From NCBI GenBank assembly GCA_016584305.1, contig JACEEZ010002771.1:295001-359000 (forward strand): a stretch of 64,000 nucleotides of DNA. The letters are read 5' to 3'. Under the pieces are notes generated by a model that made no database searches, had not been told where the DNA came from, and saw only the letters and a list, made by a program, of their open reading frames with translations. This document shows positions 12,222-24,300 of this stretch, piece by piece. The DNA is from Chionoecetes opilio (Eukaryota; Arthropoda; Malacostraca; Decapoda; Majidae). Numbering within the stretch: the first letter of the stretch is position 1; each line of letters starts with the position of its first letter. Position numbers and translations under genes: made by a program.

Positions 12222-13344
12222 TGTAGCTAAATTGGCGACTTGTGTAGCTTAATAGTTATACAATATACAAGCCGTGCATCGGAGTGTAAAAGTAGCTCTG
12301 CAGCCCACCTCAGCCAGCAAGATACCAAGGTAAATTACTGTTAAGGGTAAATAGGGATAAAGGAATTATCCATTCATGTGGACAGTGGATGCCATGCAGT
12401 GGTAGATGCCATGCAGTCTGCTACACCTGTAGCAGAGAGCTCTCTGCCTGTAGCGGTTTCTTGCGGCGAGCGGTTAATTAGTCCAATGGAATGAATATCG
12501 GAAGTCTAATAAATACAATGACTGGTTTGGCGAGAATGTTGGCGTGTAGACATGTAGCAACCACACGCGGGATGAATCACTGAGTCAGAGAGAGAGGCTA
12601 CAAAGATGCATAGCATACGTAAGTGACTTCAACACCCCGCTCCCCAAGGATAATACAAGACCACTGGCCTTGTTAATGATAATTTCTTCTAAAGGTTTTA
12701 TCAGATGTTACCAGACCGAAGAATCTCAACAGCGATACTAAATAACTCAAGGATACTACGCTCATAGCGATAACAAAGGATCAAACAACAGGAAGTCAGC
12801 AGCCTTATAAAATGCTTGGCGACTTGGAAGGTGCGGTGACACAGGATGTACGATAATGCATCAGTCCAAACTTTACCTAGAATATTCAAAACTCACAACT
12901 AGATGTTTGAACCTTTGATATGTTGAAATTAGCCATATCTTTATGTTCTTTATGGTAGAACAACGGTAAAAGGTAAATATAATACAGCAAACGTGACTTG
13001 AACTGTATCATGTAAATCAGAAATACAAATCAGTCTATGCTTCCCCTACCTACAGTACTGTGCTTCATGTTGCTCATATATTGATAAAGCGAAGAGACGA
13101 ATTTATCATATGCACAACTGAGGAGTAGGAAGCTATGACTGAGAAAGAAGGGAGTGGTTGGTAAAAAAATATCATGAATGTACGACGATGGCAAGAATGT
13201 ACGACGTTTTAAAAGCAGGGAACCACAGCTTACCTGCTTACTGCGCGCCGCCATAACGAGGTGTGGCGCCAGGTGGGAGGAAGGTGTTGTCCAGGTGCAT
13301 ATCTGTGGCTGTTTTCTAGCTCCTGTCTTTCTAGGAGACGCCAA
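12222..13344. other. Spacer upstream of the Cache-EGF gene
   Basis: No exon is supported. Sequence following the possible LTR (TTGGCGACTTG, then GTTGGCGTGTAG near 12540) may be retrotransposon remnant. The last 150 bases are GC-richer and likely contain the promoter and 5' UTR of the gene starting at 13359. A TTTCTAG at 13327-13333 could be an acceptor for a 5' UTR exon. Confidence 0.3.
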
Positions 13345-13362
13345 ATGAGACCCAAAAGATGA
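13345..13362 (+). CDS. Five-codon upstream ORF overlapping the main start
   Basis: ATG AGA CCC AAA AGA TGA ends so that its TGA overlaps the ATG of the main frame (ATGA at 13359-13362). The context is CCAAATGA. Overlapping stop-start arrangements can permit reinitiation, so it may tune translation of the long protein. Function is inference. Confidence 0.3.
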   Translation: MRPKR

Positions 13363-15233
13363 GGGGAGTGAGGCAGCTGGTGTTGTGTTACGTGGCCGCC
13401 GGTGTGGGGGTGATAGTGGCCCAGTTCGAATACCATGAGACAGACTCCTTCTACAAGATAGACCACTTGTTTCGCTCGGTGACCCCCGAGAACTGCTACA
13501 TCAAGCCCCTGGTGAGTGTTGCTGGTGGTGGGCTGAGGCACAGGGAGGGAGTGGTGGTGGTTGTCTTTATTACCTAGGGGTGAAGCTAAGGAAGTGAAGG
13601 AACAGTGCTTAAATTGCTTATAAGACTGCTGCATTGCTTCCCTCCCACTGCATCGCCATGACAACAACAACCTGTTGTGTTGGGAGAGGAAGGTCGCTCA
13701 CTGCGGTTACAGGGAGTTTCGTACACAAGTTGTTTCGTACCCATATTTTGTTAGTTGTTTTGTACACTGATTTTCAGTTTTTTCGTACATACCTGGTGTC
13801 GATTCGTAACTATTAATTAAGTTCAACTCTGAGCTGAGTGTACGAAACGACTATGATTTAGCTAGAATGTAGGGTCTGGGGGTGCTGGGCTCGACTTATT
13901 TTCTATAATTCCCTACCAAACCAGCTACAATTAAGTGTTGTCATGGTCAACATAGGCTTATGCAAAATGGAAATATACGAGTTTTACATTATTCATGGCG
14001 TTATAATGAGGATTGTTGGCAAAATAGAAGCATTCGATCACAGGTGTCCTACAACATTCTACTAAATACTGCAAAGGAATGCTTCAAGGCGGGTGCATGG
14101 GTTAATATTACCTTCTCTTTACATACATGGAGGTAATATTAACCCATGCACCCGCCTTGAAGCATTCCTTTGCAGTATTTAGTAGAATGTTGTAGGACAC
14201 CTGTGATCGAATGCTTCTATTTTGCCAACAATCCTCATTATAACGCCATGAATAATGTAAAACTCGTATATTTCCATTTTGCATAAGCCTATGTTGACCA
14301 TGACAACACTTAATTGTAGCTGGTTTGGTAGGGAATAATAGAAAATAAATCGAGCCCGACATCCCGAGACCCGACATTCTAGCTCCGCGTGTAGTTCCCA
14401 GACGGCCACCAGATGACAGATCGAGCTCACTAAGGTAGTCTATTGGGAGTATGGTTTCTGAACATTAACCTTAATAGATTTTAAGAAACATTCTCTATGA
14501 ACTTCCGTCGGAAATAACTACTTTCGGAGATATAATAGACGTTTTGAATAGGAAGGAGTGTATGAGATATGAAAATTTAAATAACCTAACTCCACCTTTA
14601 GACTCACTGATCTAACCTAACCCACGGCTTAACCTCCTAACTAAAGCCAAATCTGCATTAAAAAAGTGTCAGCGGCAAGGGAAGAACAGAGACGATGCAG
14701 GTCACAAGAGGAAGAAGAGTGTGGCGGATGTAAACACTTTTCTCTCTCCTCCCTATAAACATGTCATCATCTCCAAAAGTAATGATTTGCGACGGAAGCT
14801 CATAGAGAGAATGTTAACTAGAATCCAATAAGGTAAACAGAAACCACACTCCCAATTGTGTAGGGAATTTTGGTCCTAGTGTAAAATAATACCGAAAAAA
14901 TCCCAAGAAGTGATATCCCTGCGCTCATCCCTGTAGATAGAGATAGGTCGCCCCAGAGATAACACAACACACACACACACACACACACACACACCAGCCA
15001 TCACACCCACCATTAGCCCGCCCCATACACACACACACACAAGCTAGCACCGTCTCATAAACATATGGGGGGCACTGCCCCCACAGTAGGAGGGGGGAGA
15101 TACATTCTCATGGGGGGCCACGTGCCCCCGTACCTAAACCAGGGCAGCAGAAAGCCTTGGGCCCCTGCAAGGCTCCCGGTGACGTCACAACACCGTCGTG
15201 ACGTCATGACTTATAAATATATTTACACCCACG

Positions 15234-15321
<88 letters not shown>

Positions 15322-18300
15322 AAATTGTTCCTGGTTCAATCTAGGATCTGATTACAGTTTTAGAATCGGCATTTCATATCATGAATTTTGATAAATCTAC
15401 CATGATTTATAATAAGCTATTTAGAAACGATAAAAATTAGAACAAATATGGCCCTGGTGGCGCCCCCTATATAGTTTGTTTATTTTGATAATTCTCCCAC
15501 CAATTCCAGGTTAATGAGGCTTTTCTTGTATGTCTGATTTATATCCAACATTTCCATATAGATAATGTACTTAGTGAGGCGTGTTATGAGGCTATTTACA
15601 TGAAGGCTCTTAGTCGTGTTGTGTCACGGCAACACTTTCTCCAAAAAAAAAAAAAAAAAATCCTGGGTTTGAGGCAAAAATTGTGTTAGATAATTAAACC
15701 AATATGTTTGCAGTATTTTTTAAATATGTTATCATGCTTGTTTCACGGTCCTAAGTTCGGGTTTGGCATAACCCTTATGTATTTTTGTATTATTTTTTTT
15801 CTTCATCTATCCTCTAAGCTTAGATGTGTTAGTTTTATGTTTCTTGATTTATTGGAAGGTTTTTTTCATTCATTTAAGCCGCTATTTACGCTGTCATGAT
15901 GTCTGCCTAGCGGAAAGTACTCTACCGTAGATAACAGTAAAGTCGCCACCTGCAATCATGTCGCCAGGCGCCATATGTTACGAATTATAGCATACTAATG
16001 ATTTGTGTGTGCGACTGAAGATGATACACAGTAGTTTATATCATGATTGTATAATCTACTCTGTTTCAGCGTTGTTTTATGCTTTGTATCTGCGAGTATA
16101 TACAGTTTCAAATTTCACTACTCGTTTTTTTTTCGGGCGACGACGGCTGCGGGAGGACACTCAGTAAATAAACACTAGATGGCGACTTTAGTGTTGATAG
16201 CCACTTTGTAGATATTTTTGTCATTTGTTCATTTATAGCCATAATATGACACAGATGATGACACAAAATGACACAGTCTCCAGATAACCTCTTCTAACTT
16301 TCCTGAAATCATGGATGTAGGTACAGTACTACTACCGTAGATAACAGTTAAGTCGCCAGGACAACGTTTCTTTGTTATTTACAGACGTGTGGTGGCTTTA
16401 ATACTTACATTTCTACATCCATGATTTCAGGAAAGTTAGAAGAGGCTATCTGGAAAGTCTGTGTCATTTTGTCTTCATCTGCGTCATATTAGGGCTATAA
16501 ATGAACAAATTATAAAAATAAAACCGAGTGGCGACGTTGTTATACCTACTACAGTAAAGTCGCCCGCTAGTATTTTAACCCAACAGTTGAGTCGCCACTC
16601 TGGGGAATTCAGGGAAATTAGAGGTAAAGTAAAACGAGTATATATATTAGCTGCGGAAGATGCTTGGATATAAAAATATTCCTTTGCCAACGTGAAAACA
16701 AATTCTATTCAAGTTTGAAAGATCTGGCAAGTCTTGTGTCCTGTCCCCCGAAAGGTGATGAGCTAAAGCGCGTTTTCGCGGCCGCTCTGGCCCGGTCTGG
16801 ACTGGGCTAGTCCCGGGCGGCCACTGTTTTTGCGAGGCAGTCTGGAACGGTTTAGCCCAGTCCAGTCCGGTGCAGCCCAGATAGCAGGACCACCTTGGAC
16901 CAGTGTGGGGAAAACTGGCGCATGCGCACTACAGTCAGCGGGGATGAAGACCAGGAGCTTCTCGTGCTGCTGATAAGACATGAAACACCATGTTGGCCGA
17001 CCATAAGACTAAAGTAATTTCACGAAAAATTACAATATTCACAATTTGCTGAAACATCTTGGGAAATTAATGTACCGTCAACATCACTATATTGCATTTC
17101 TGCCCGGAGGACCGCCCACTCGATCCCCCAGCCAATAGGAACGACGAATGGGACGGGGCCAGTCTCGATGTATTTTCGCGACCATCAGTCCACGCTGACC
17201 CGGTCCGGACTGGACTGAACCAGGGCGGTGAATGTCACGAAAATGCGTTACTACTGTCTGTCGTCGCGCCAAGAAAAACTTGAGAAGCAAAGTGCGCAAC
17301 AGTTATATTTGCAGATACAAAGCATAAAACAATGCTGAAACGGGGTAGATTATAGTCATGATATAAACTACTGTGTATCATCTTCAGTGGCACAGAAAAA
17401 TCAGTAGTGATGCTATAATTTGTAATATTTGGCGCTGGCGACTTGACTGTTATCTACAGTAGTGATGGACCGAATGTCTGTTTTCCGTATTCGCGAATGC
17501 GAATGCGAATAGTTGGTTTTAATATTCGCGAATGCGAATTGCGAATATTTTATAACATTTCAAGTAATACACAATTTTGTATATCATACAGGTAACTGAA
17601 ATATTTTGTATGTATTGTAAGAGTTCAGACATAAAAAAAATGAATGTCTAAAGTAAATTCCATTCAATTTTCTATGTTGCTAGGTTGCGGGACGAGGACC
17701 CACTCTTACATGAATACTTACATGGTAATATCTTGCTTGAATAATTATTATTGCAAAGTTTACACTGTGCAATATCACTAGAACACTGGTGTGACTGGAC
17801 GTCATTACGCAGTAGGTTCCTGCAACACTGTTCTCTTTCAAGGAAAGTTGATTGTGCTCGTGGGCAGGGGCGTAGTTAGGCCTGGGCATTGGGGGCTGTA
17901 GCCCCGAATGCGTTATGAATAGCCCCGGATCTCAAATACCTTTTTATATTATTTTAAATTTATTATTATATATTCTTTCTCACAAAAATAAGATAAGCTC
18001 TGACTGGGGCCAACATAAATTAAATTATTGTAAAAAACAAGATATTTGGTTAGATGTTACTTAGCGTATGCTGATGACATCCTTTTTATGAGCAGGACAT
18101 GAGAGAGGTGGAGAGAACAGAGGAGATGAGGAGTGCATGACAGAGGAGACACCAGAAGAACTTTTGGAGAGGTGAAGAAGAGAATATCAGATGGACAAGA
18201 CACACAGTTAACAGAAGTGCATTTTTTTCAAAGTGCATTTTTTGTGTGTCCTTGGCCAGTACTTTGTGATGTAAAAATATAAAAAAAGTAGTTACAAGAC

Positions 18301-21300
18301 CGAGGTTGGTCAGATTTCAGTACTGAACAAAGCATTGGGAATATACAATCTATATGACTGCTTCTTCACGCCAAAGCTCTATTTTCTTACCTAGGGTTTT
18401 ACTCCTACTTATGAAAATAAAAATAATAACGAAGTTGAACCCCAACTCAGATTGTCTTCATTTTATTTTAATTTCATGTTTCGAAAGTTATCCTAAGTAA
18501 ATTACCGGAGCCTTTTGGTAGAGCACAGTGTCTCACATCTTATTTTCATTATACTCATAAATAAATTGAAAATTATCCTGTAAAAATTTAAAGATCTCTT
18601 GGCTGGGCTAAGCCCCCAATGTTTCAAGATCCTAAATACGCCCCTGCTCGTGGGTGAAAGAGAAGATGCTTAATTACTGCAGTATAGCGCATGAGGCAAT
18701 GAGTTGAGTTCAGTAACAGTGCCCACTCTGTTGAAGGGTGGTGAATAGAGTTAGTGTTCAAGGAACTATGGCTACCACTATGCCTCCTCACCCCATTCTT
18801 TTAACTAACTAATGCTTGGCTAAACTTTTAATTTATTTATATGTCTGCTTGTGTAATATTATGTTCTTGTTATTTTTTCCTTTTTTTGTAAGTTTATTGA
18901 TTTGGGCAAAATATTCGCATATTCGCAAACAACTATAAGTGGGAGTGCAAATGCGAATGCGAATATTGAAAAAACATGCGAATATTCGCAATTGCGAATG
19001 CGAATATTCGGTCCATCACCAGTAGGTACCTATTAAAAAAGAGTATAGCAACTTTGGGTAAATTTTTACACTAGGACCGAAATTTCCTACACAATTGGGA
19101 GTATGGTTTCTGTTCACCTTAATAGATTCTAAGAAACATTCTCTATAAACTTTCATCGCAAATCACTACTTTCGGAGATATAATTAAGACGTTTTTAATA
19201 GGAAGGAGTGTATATGAGATATGAAAATTAAACTAACCTAACCCCACCTTTAGACTCACTAATCTAACCTAACCTAACCTATTCCCACACTTTAATATCC
19301 TAACTAAAGCCAAATCTGCATTAAAAAAGTGTCCGCGGCAAGGGAAGAACAGAGGCGATGCATATCACAAGAAGAAGAGAGTGTGGCGGACGTAAACACT
19401 TGTCTCTCGCCTCCCTATAAACAACATGTCATTATCTCCAAAAGTAATGATTTGCGACGGAAGCTCTTAGAGATAATGTTTCCTAGAATCCAATAAGGTA
19501 AACAGAAGCCACACTTCCAATTGTGTAGGGAATTTCGGTCCTAGTGTAAAATAATACTGAAACAACTTGTGTACGAACTGACTGTACCCCATCACTGCTC
19601 ATGCTCACCGGGACCCACACAGGGCACGTCACCACGGCTAACACGCCACCCCTAATAGATGGATGATCATATAACCATGCAACAATGGTTATATGATCTG
19701 AGTGATTGATTTGCATGTAATAACAAGGTGAATTTGGTGAATTCGCAGTTTCGTACAATACTCCTAATCACCTTTTTTCTTTTTCCCTCTAGGCAACAAG
19801 CTTGGGGGACTGTTGGGAAACTGTGGTTTTTGGGTGGGGAAAGCAAATGTGTCTGATTTATTGACCCCAGAAGTCTTTTGACCATGCATGTTCTTGTAAC
19901 TGGCACTAACTGCTATGCATCTAACTTGTGCATCAGTCTCCTGGCTTCATACAATCTCTTAACTGCCGCTTGTACTAAAGGTATTTTCAAAACTAAACCT
20001 AACCGTATATTATAACCTTCTAATCAGGGGGTTCGCTCCCCTGACCCCTCCAAAGAGCACTGTAAAGAAATGGTGCTACTATTTATTACTTTTATTGCCG
20101 TTTCTTTAGTGGGTAATCTTACCATACCCAGTGGATTTGTGGCATCATATAGTGTATGGCTGTATGTTTTATTTTTTGTGCTACGAATTTTGAATTCAGG
20201 TAGGCTACGTGAGGTTTGGTTAGGTTCTATTCACCTATTTTTTTCACTTATTCACTTTTTTAGGTTAGGTTAGGTTTTATTATCTATTTTTCTTTCTTTA
20301 TGCATTTTTTTACCTACATATTTCCTGATGTTCATAGTTTGCGTGTAAGCCAGTCAATCAATATGAGAAAACAGTAGCTGTAGTGACTACTTGGAATGTA
20401 GAGAATGTTAGCTGGAAAGTGTACCTCCATTATCTAGAGAAAACAACCAATCAACACAATAATAGAGTACTTGAGCATGTTTGTTTTTAATCCAGCCGTC
20501 TTTTAACAACAGAGGTGATGTGCACGGGGAAACTGAAGGAAGAATTGGCAAGGATACGAAATCGTTGTGAGAATTAAGCATTTGTGTGTAGCGACCTCCA
20601 AGTAGTGTAATGAGAGAATGGGCCAATAGCATGCCAGGAAAAGAGCTTCTGGTGAATCTAAGTGAAACACCTGTCATGTGCTATGCAGCTACAGTATCAG
20701 GAAGCTACAGGATTATTTATTTTTGAAGACTATTAAAGTGCACTACAGTATTGTGCGAGATAAAAGCGGTAGGTATTACACAAGACTGTTTGTGTGAGCA
20801 CATGGTATACACTTTGAGAGATGTGTCCACACCATCATAGTGTCCACAAAGGCACAAGCAAAACACATGTATGAAATTATATGAGCATGGGTAACTAGTG
20901 AGGCATCTTGAGGTAGGAAATCTTGAATCTGAATATGGTTTGTGATCTGAGTGGCCTCGGCAGTAGCAGCCGTGCACCGTTTTGGTAAATTGAACATTAG
21001 TACACTCATGGAATTTTTTTATAAATTTGTATATTTTTATTTATGGATTATTATTATAATTGTATATTATTTTTGCAATACCATATGCACATTAACATCA
21101 TTTTCTCACGGAAAGGAGTCTTTGCAATAATACTCCTCAGTATGTTTCAACAGCCTAGAACAGTAGAGTACTACATTTCTTGTTGTTTCCATCACCATTG
21201 GCTCCTCTCAGATGCTCCTGAACTTTAGAAGTAGCGTGGTGTTCAGAATTTGGATTTGCAGACATATTTGTATTTCAGAAAGTGTGTAGCTTGAATGCAC

Positions 21301-24300
21301 GTATGTAGGGGAGTAGCTGTATTTAAACATTCTCAAGGAGGTTTACTGCTTAATATTGAAAAATACCAATATTCAATAATATAGATTTTGACACTAATAT
21401 TTTTTTTTTCTCTCTCTCTCTCTCTGTCTTTCTCTACCACAGACGTATTATTTATGTTTTCCACGGACGTAATTTACCAGAAAGTTCACCTCCAGATCAT
21501 GTCACCAACACCCGGAAACTGCTAAGTGCCCCCTTGTCCCTCCCCCCAACAGAAGGACCTTTACCTGCCTCCAGATGGCGTGTCTCACCTGCCAGACATC
21601 CAGCAGATCAACATCAACCCAATCTTCCCCAACCGGACCGCCCTCTATCACCTCCACAACATGGTCCACTCACGGGGCTTTTTCTTCTCCTACATCTTGC
21701 AGTCACGCTTCAAGAGGCCTGCAGGTAATAAGTATAATTGACACAGATTAGATTAAAACAGATTAATTGACACAGACAAAAAAGACACAGATTAAAACAG
21801 ATAATTGAGTATATTTTTTGTGCAGTATTGGAGCTTGTTTATTTTACCATTACTTGATATGTTAAGTAATGGTGAGGGGAGGAAATGTGGAGTGGTTGAA
21901 GGGGTTAAGCACAGCAGTGAGGTGGTTTAGTCTTATAGAAAAGATGGCAGAAAGTGAGATGACATCAACAAAGTATGTGAGGGCAGTAGATGTAGTTAGT
22001 AGCAGAGGACGACCATCTGTGAAGTGGAGGAAGTAGCAGAGGACGACCATCTGTGAAGTGGAGGAAGTAGCAGAGGACGACCATCTGTGAAGTGGAGGAA
22101 GTAGCAGAGGACGACCATCTGTGAAGTGGAGGAAGTAGCAGAGGACGACCATCTGTGAAGTGGAGGAAGTAGCAGAGGACGACCATCTGTGAAGTGGAGG
22201 AAGTAGCAGAGGACGACCATCTGTGAAGTGGAGGAAGTAGCAGAGGACGACCATCTGTGAAGTGGAGGAAGTAGCAGAGGACGACCATCTGTGAAGTGGA
22301 GGAAGTAGCAGAGGACGACCATCTGTGAAGTGGAGGAAGTAGCAGAGGACGACCATCTGTGAAGTGGAGGAAGTAGCAGAGGACGACCATCTGTGAAGTG
22401 GAGGAAGTAGCAGAGGACGACCATCTGTGAAGTGGAGGAAGTAGCAGAGGACGACCATCTGTGAAGTGGAGGAAGTAGCAGAGGACGACCATCTGTGAAG
22501 TGGAGGAAGTAGCAGAGGACGACCATCTGTGAAGTGGAGGAAGTAGCAGAGGACGACCATCTGTGAAGTGGAGGAAGTAGCAGAGGACGACCATCTGTGA
22601 AGTGGAGGAAGTAGCAGAGGACGACCATCTGTGAAGTGGAGGAAGTAGCAGAGGACGACCATCTGTGAAGTGGAGGAAGTAGCAGAGGACGACCATCTGT
22701 GAAGTGGAGGAAGTAGCAGAGGACGACCATCTGTGAAGTGGAGGAAGTAGCAGAGGACGACCATCTGTGAAGTGGAGGAAGTAGCAGAGGACGACCATCT
22801 GTGAAGTGGAGGAAGTAGCAGAGGACGACCATCTGTGAAGTGGAGGAAGTAGCAGAGGACGACCATCTGTGAAGTGGAGGAAGTAGCAGAGGACGACCAT
22901 CTGTGAAGTGGAGGAAGTAGCAGAGGACGACCATCTGTGAAGTGGAGGAAGTAGCAGAGGACGACCATCTGTGAAGTGGAGGAAGTAGCAGAGGACGACC
23001 ATCTGTGAAGTGGAGGAAGTAGCAGAGGACGACCATCTGTGAAGTGGAGGAAGTAGCAGAGGACGACCATCTGTGAAGTGGAGGAAGTAGCAGAGGACGA
23101 CCATCTGTGAAGTGGAGGAAGTAGCAGAGGACGACCATCTGTGAAGTGGAGGAAGTAGCAGAGGACGACCATCTGTGAAGTGGAGGAAGTAGCAGAGGAC
23201 GACCATCTGTGAAGTGGAGGAAGTAGCAGAGGACGACCATCTGTGAAGTGGAGGAGGAGTACAGGATGTGAGGAAAGAGGCAGGAGAAGAATGAGAGAGT
23301 TAGAGTTTACAAGGATGGATTCAGGGACAGGAATAAATGGAGACTCTTCTGTCACAGCCATCCCCTTGGTGGAGTTCTTAGAAATGGGCGTCAGATAGAT
23401 AGATAACATGTTTATTTATACATCATTTATTAAGTAATGATGATAATGGTAAGGTGGTAATAATGATAAGAATATCAAGGCGGAGTGCTGAACTTCTTCC
23501 TATCGCCGCGACAGTGAATGCGTCGGACAGCGCCTCGGAGTATGACCCGGGCTTCATGTACTACTTCCTGTCCACGGTGGCGGACGTGGCGGCCAACCCC
23601 AGGCTCAACGCCAGCGCCCTCTACTTCCAACCCAACATGGCCTACTCCTCTTCATACAAGGGTTTCTTCAACAAAACCATGCCCCTCTTTGCCCCAAGAA
23701 CATTCAGGTTTGTTTCTTTGCCTATATAATTTGTGCAAATATATGAGTGGACTTCAAAAAAGCAAATGTCATTGTTCTTGAGGCCTTCAGAAAGTCAACA
23801 AATATGATACCTTGAACATCTCAGAAACATGTTCCAATGACCTTTGCTCTTGAAGGGTTCACTTTTGACTGGACTGAACCACTTCCACCTCTTGGCAGTC
23901 ATTGCTATGTTTGTATTTTGTCTCAGGAGTGTTCTGGTAAAGCCATGTTTCATTTCTTACATTTTAGGTAGCTACCACACGGTACTATCACTTTATTTGA
24001 TATTTTCGTATATGTCATGTGATTAATGGAAGAGGATCATTGTTAATAAGGCCTTTTCTCCCTAGGATGGATGATTACAATGACCCTGTGCACTTGGAGA
24101 GGCTTTCAACGCTGAACTTCTTCCAAGTGGAGGACCTTGGGGCCATCCTGCCTACAGGCCAGCGTTCCCGCAACTACACCTTGGAGGACTACCGCACCAA
24201 CGAGTGGTACTACTCATGGCTGCCTTACATTAACTTACAGCAGGACAAACTCACTACCTATCAGGTGAGTAACATGCCTCCTGTATTCACAAAGTTGTAG

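Noticed and set aside
19262..19285. Interstitial telomere-like AACCT repeats
   Set aside because: Only three to four units, inside a MITE present in two copies; better explained as part of the element than as a telomere relic.
21998..23255. CRISPR-like array
   Set aside because: Units are contiguous with no variable spacers and the context is a eukaryotic intron.
21862..23409. 515-residue - strand reading frame with a 34-residue repeat
   Set aside because: It is a pure product of the 34-bp tandem array (three units make 102 bases, 34 codons). There is no plausible start, splice context or independent coding signature.
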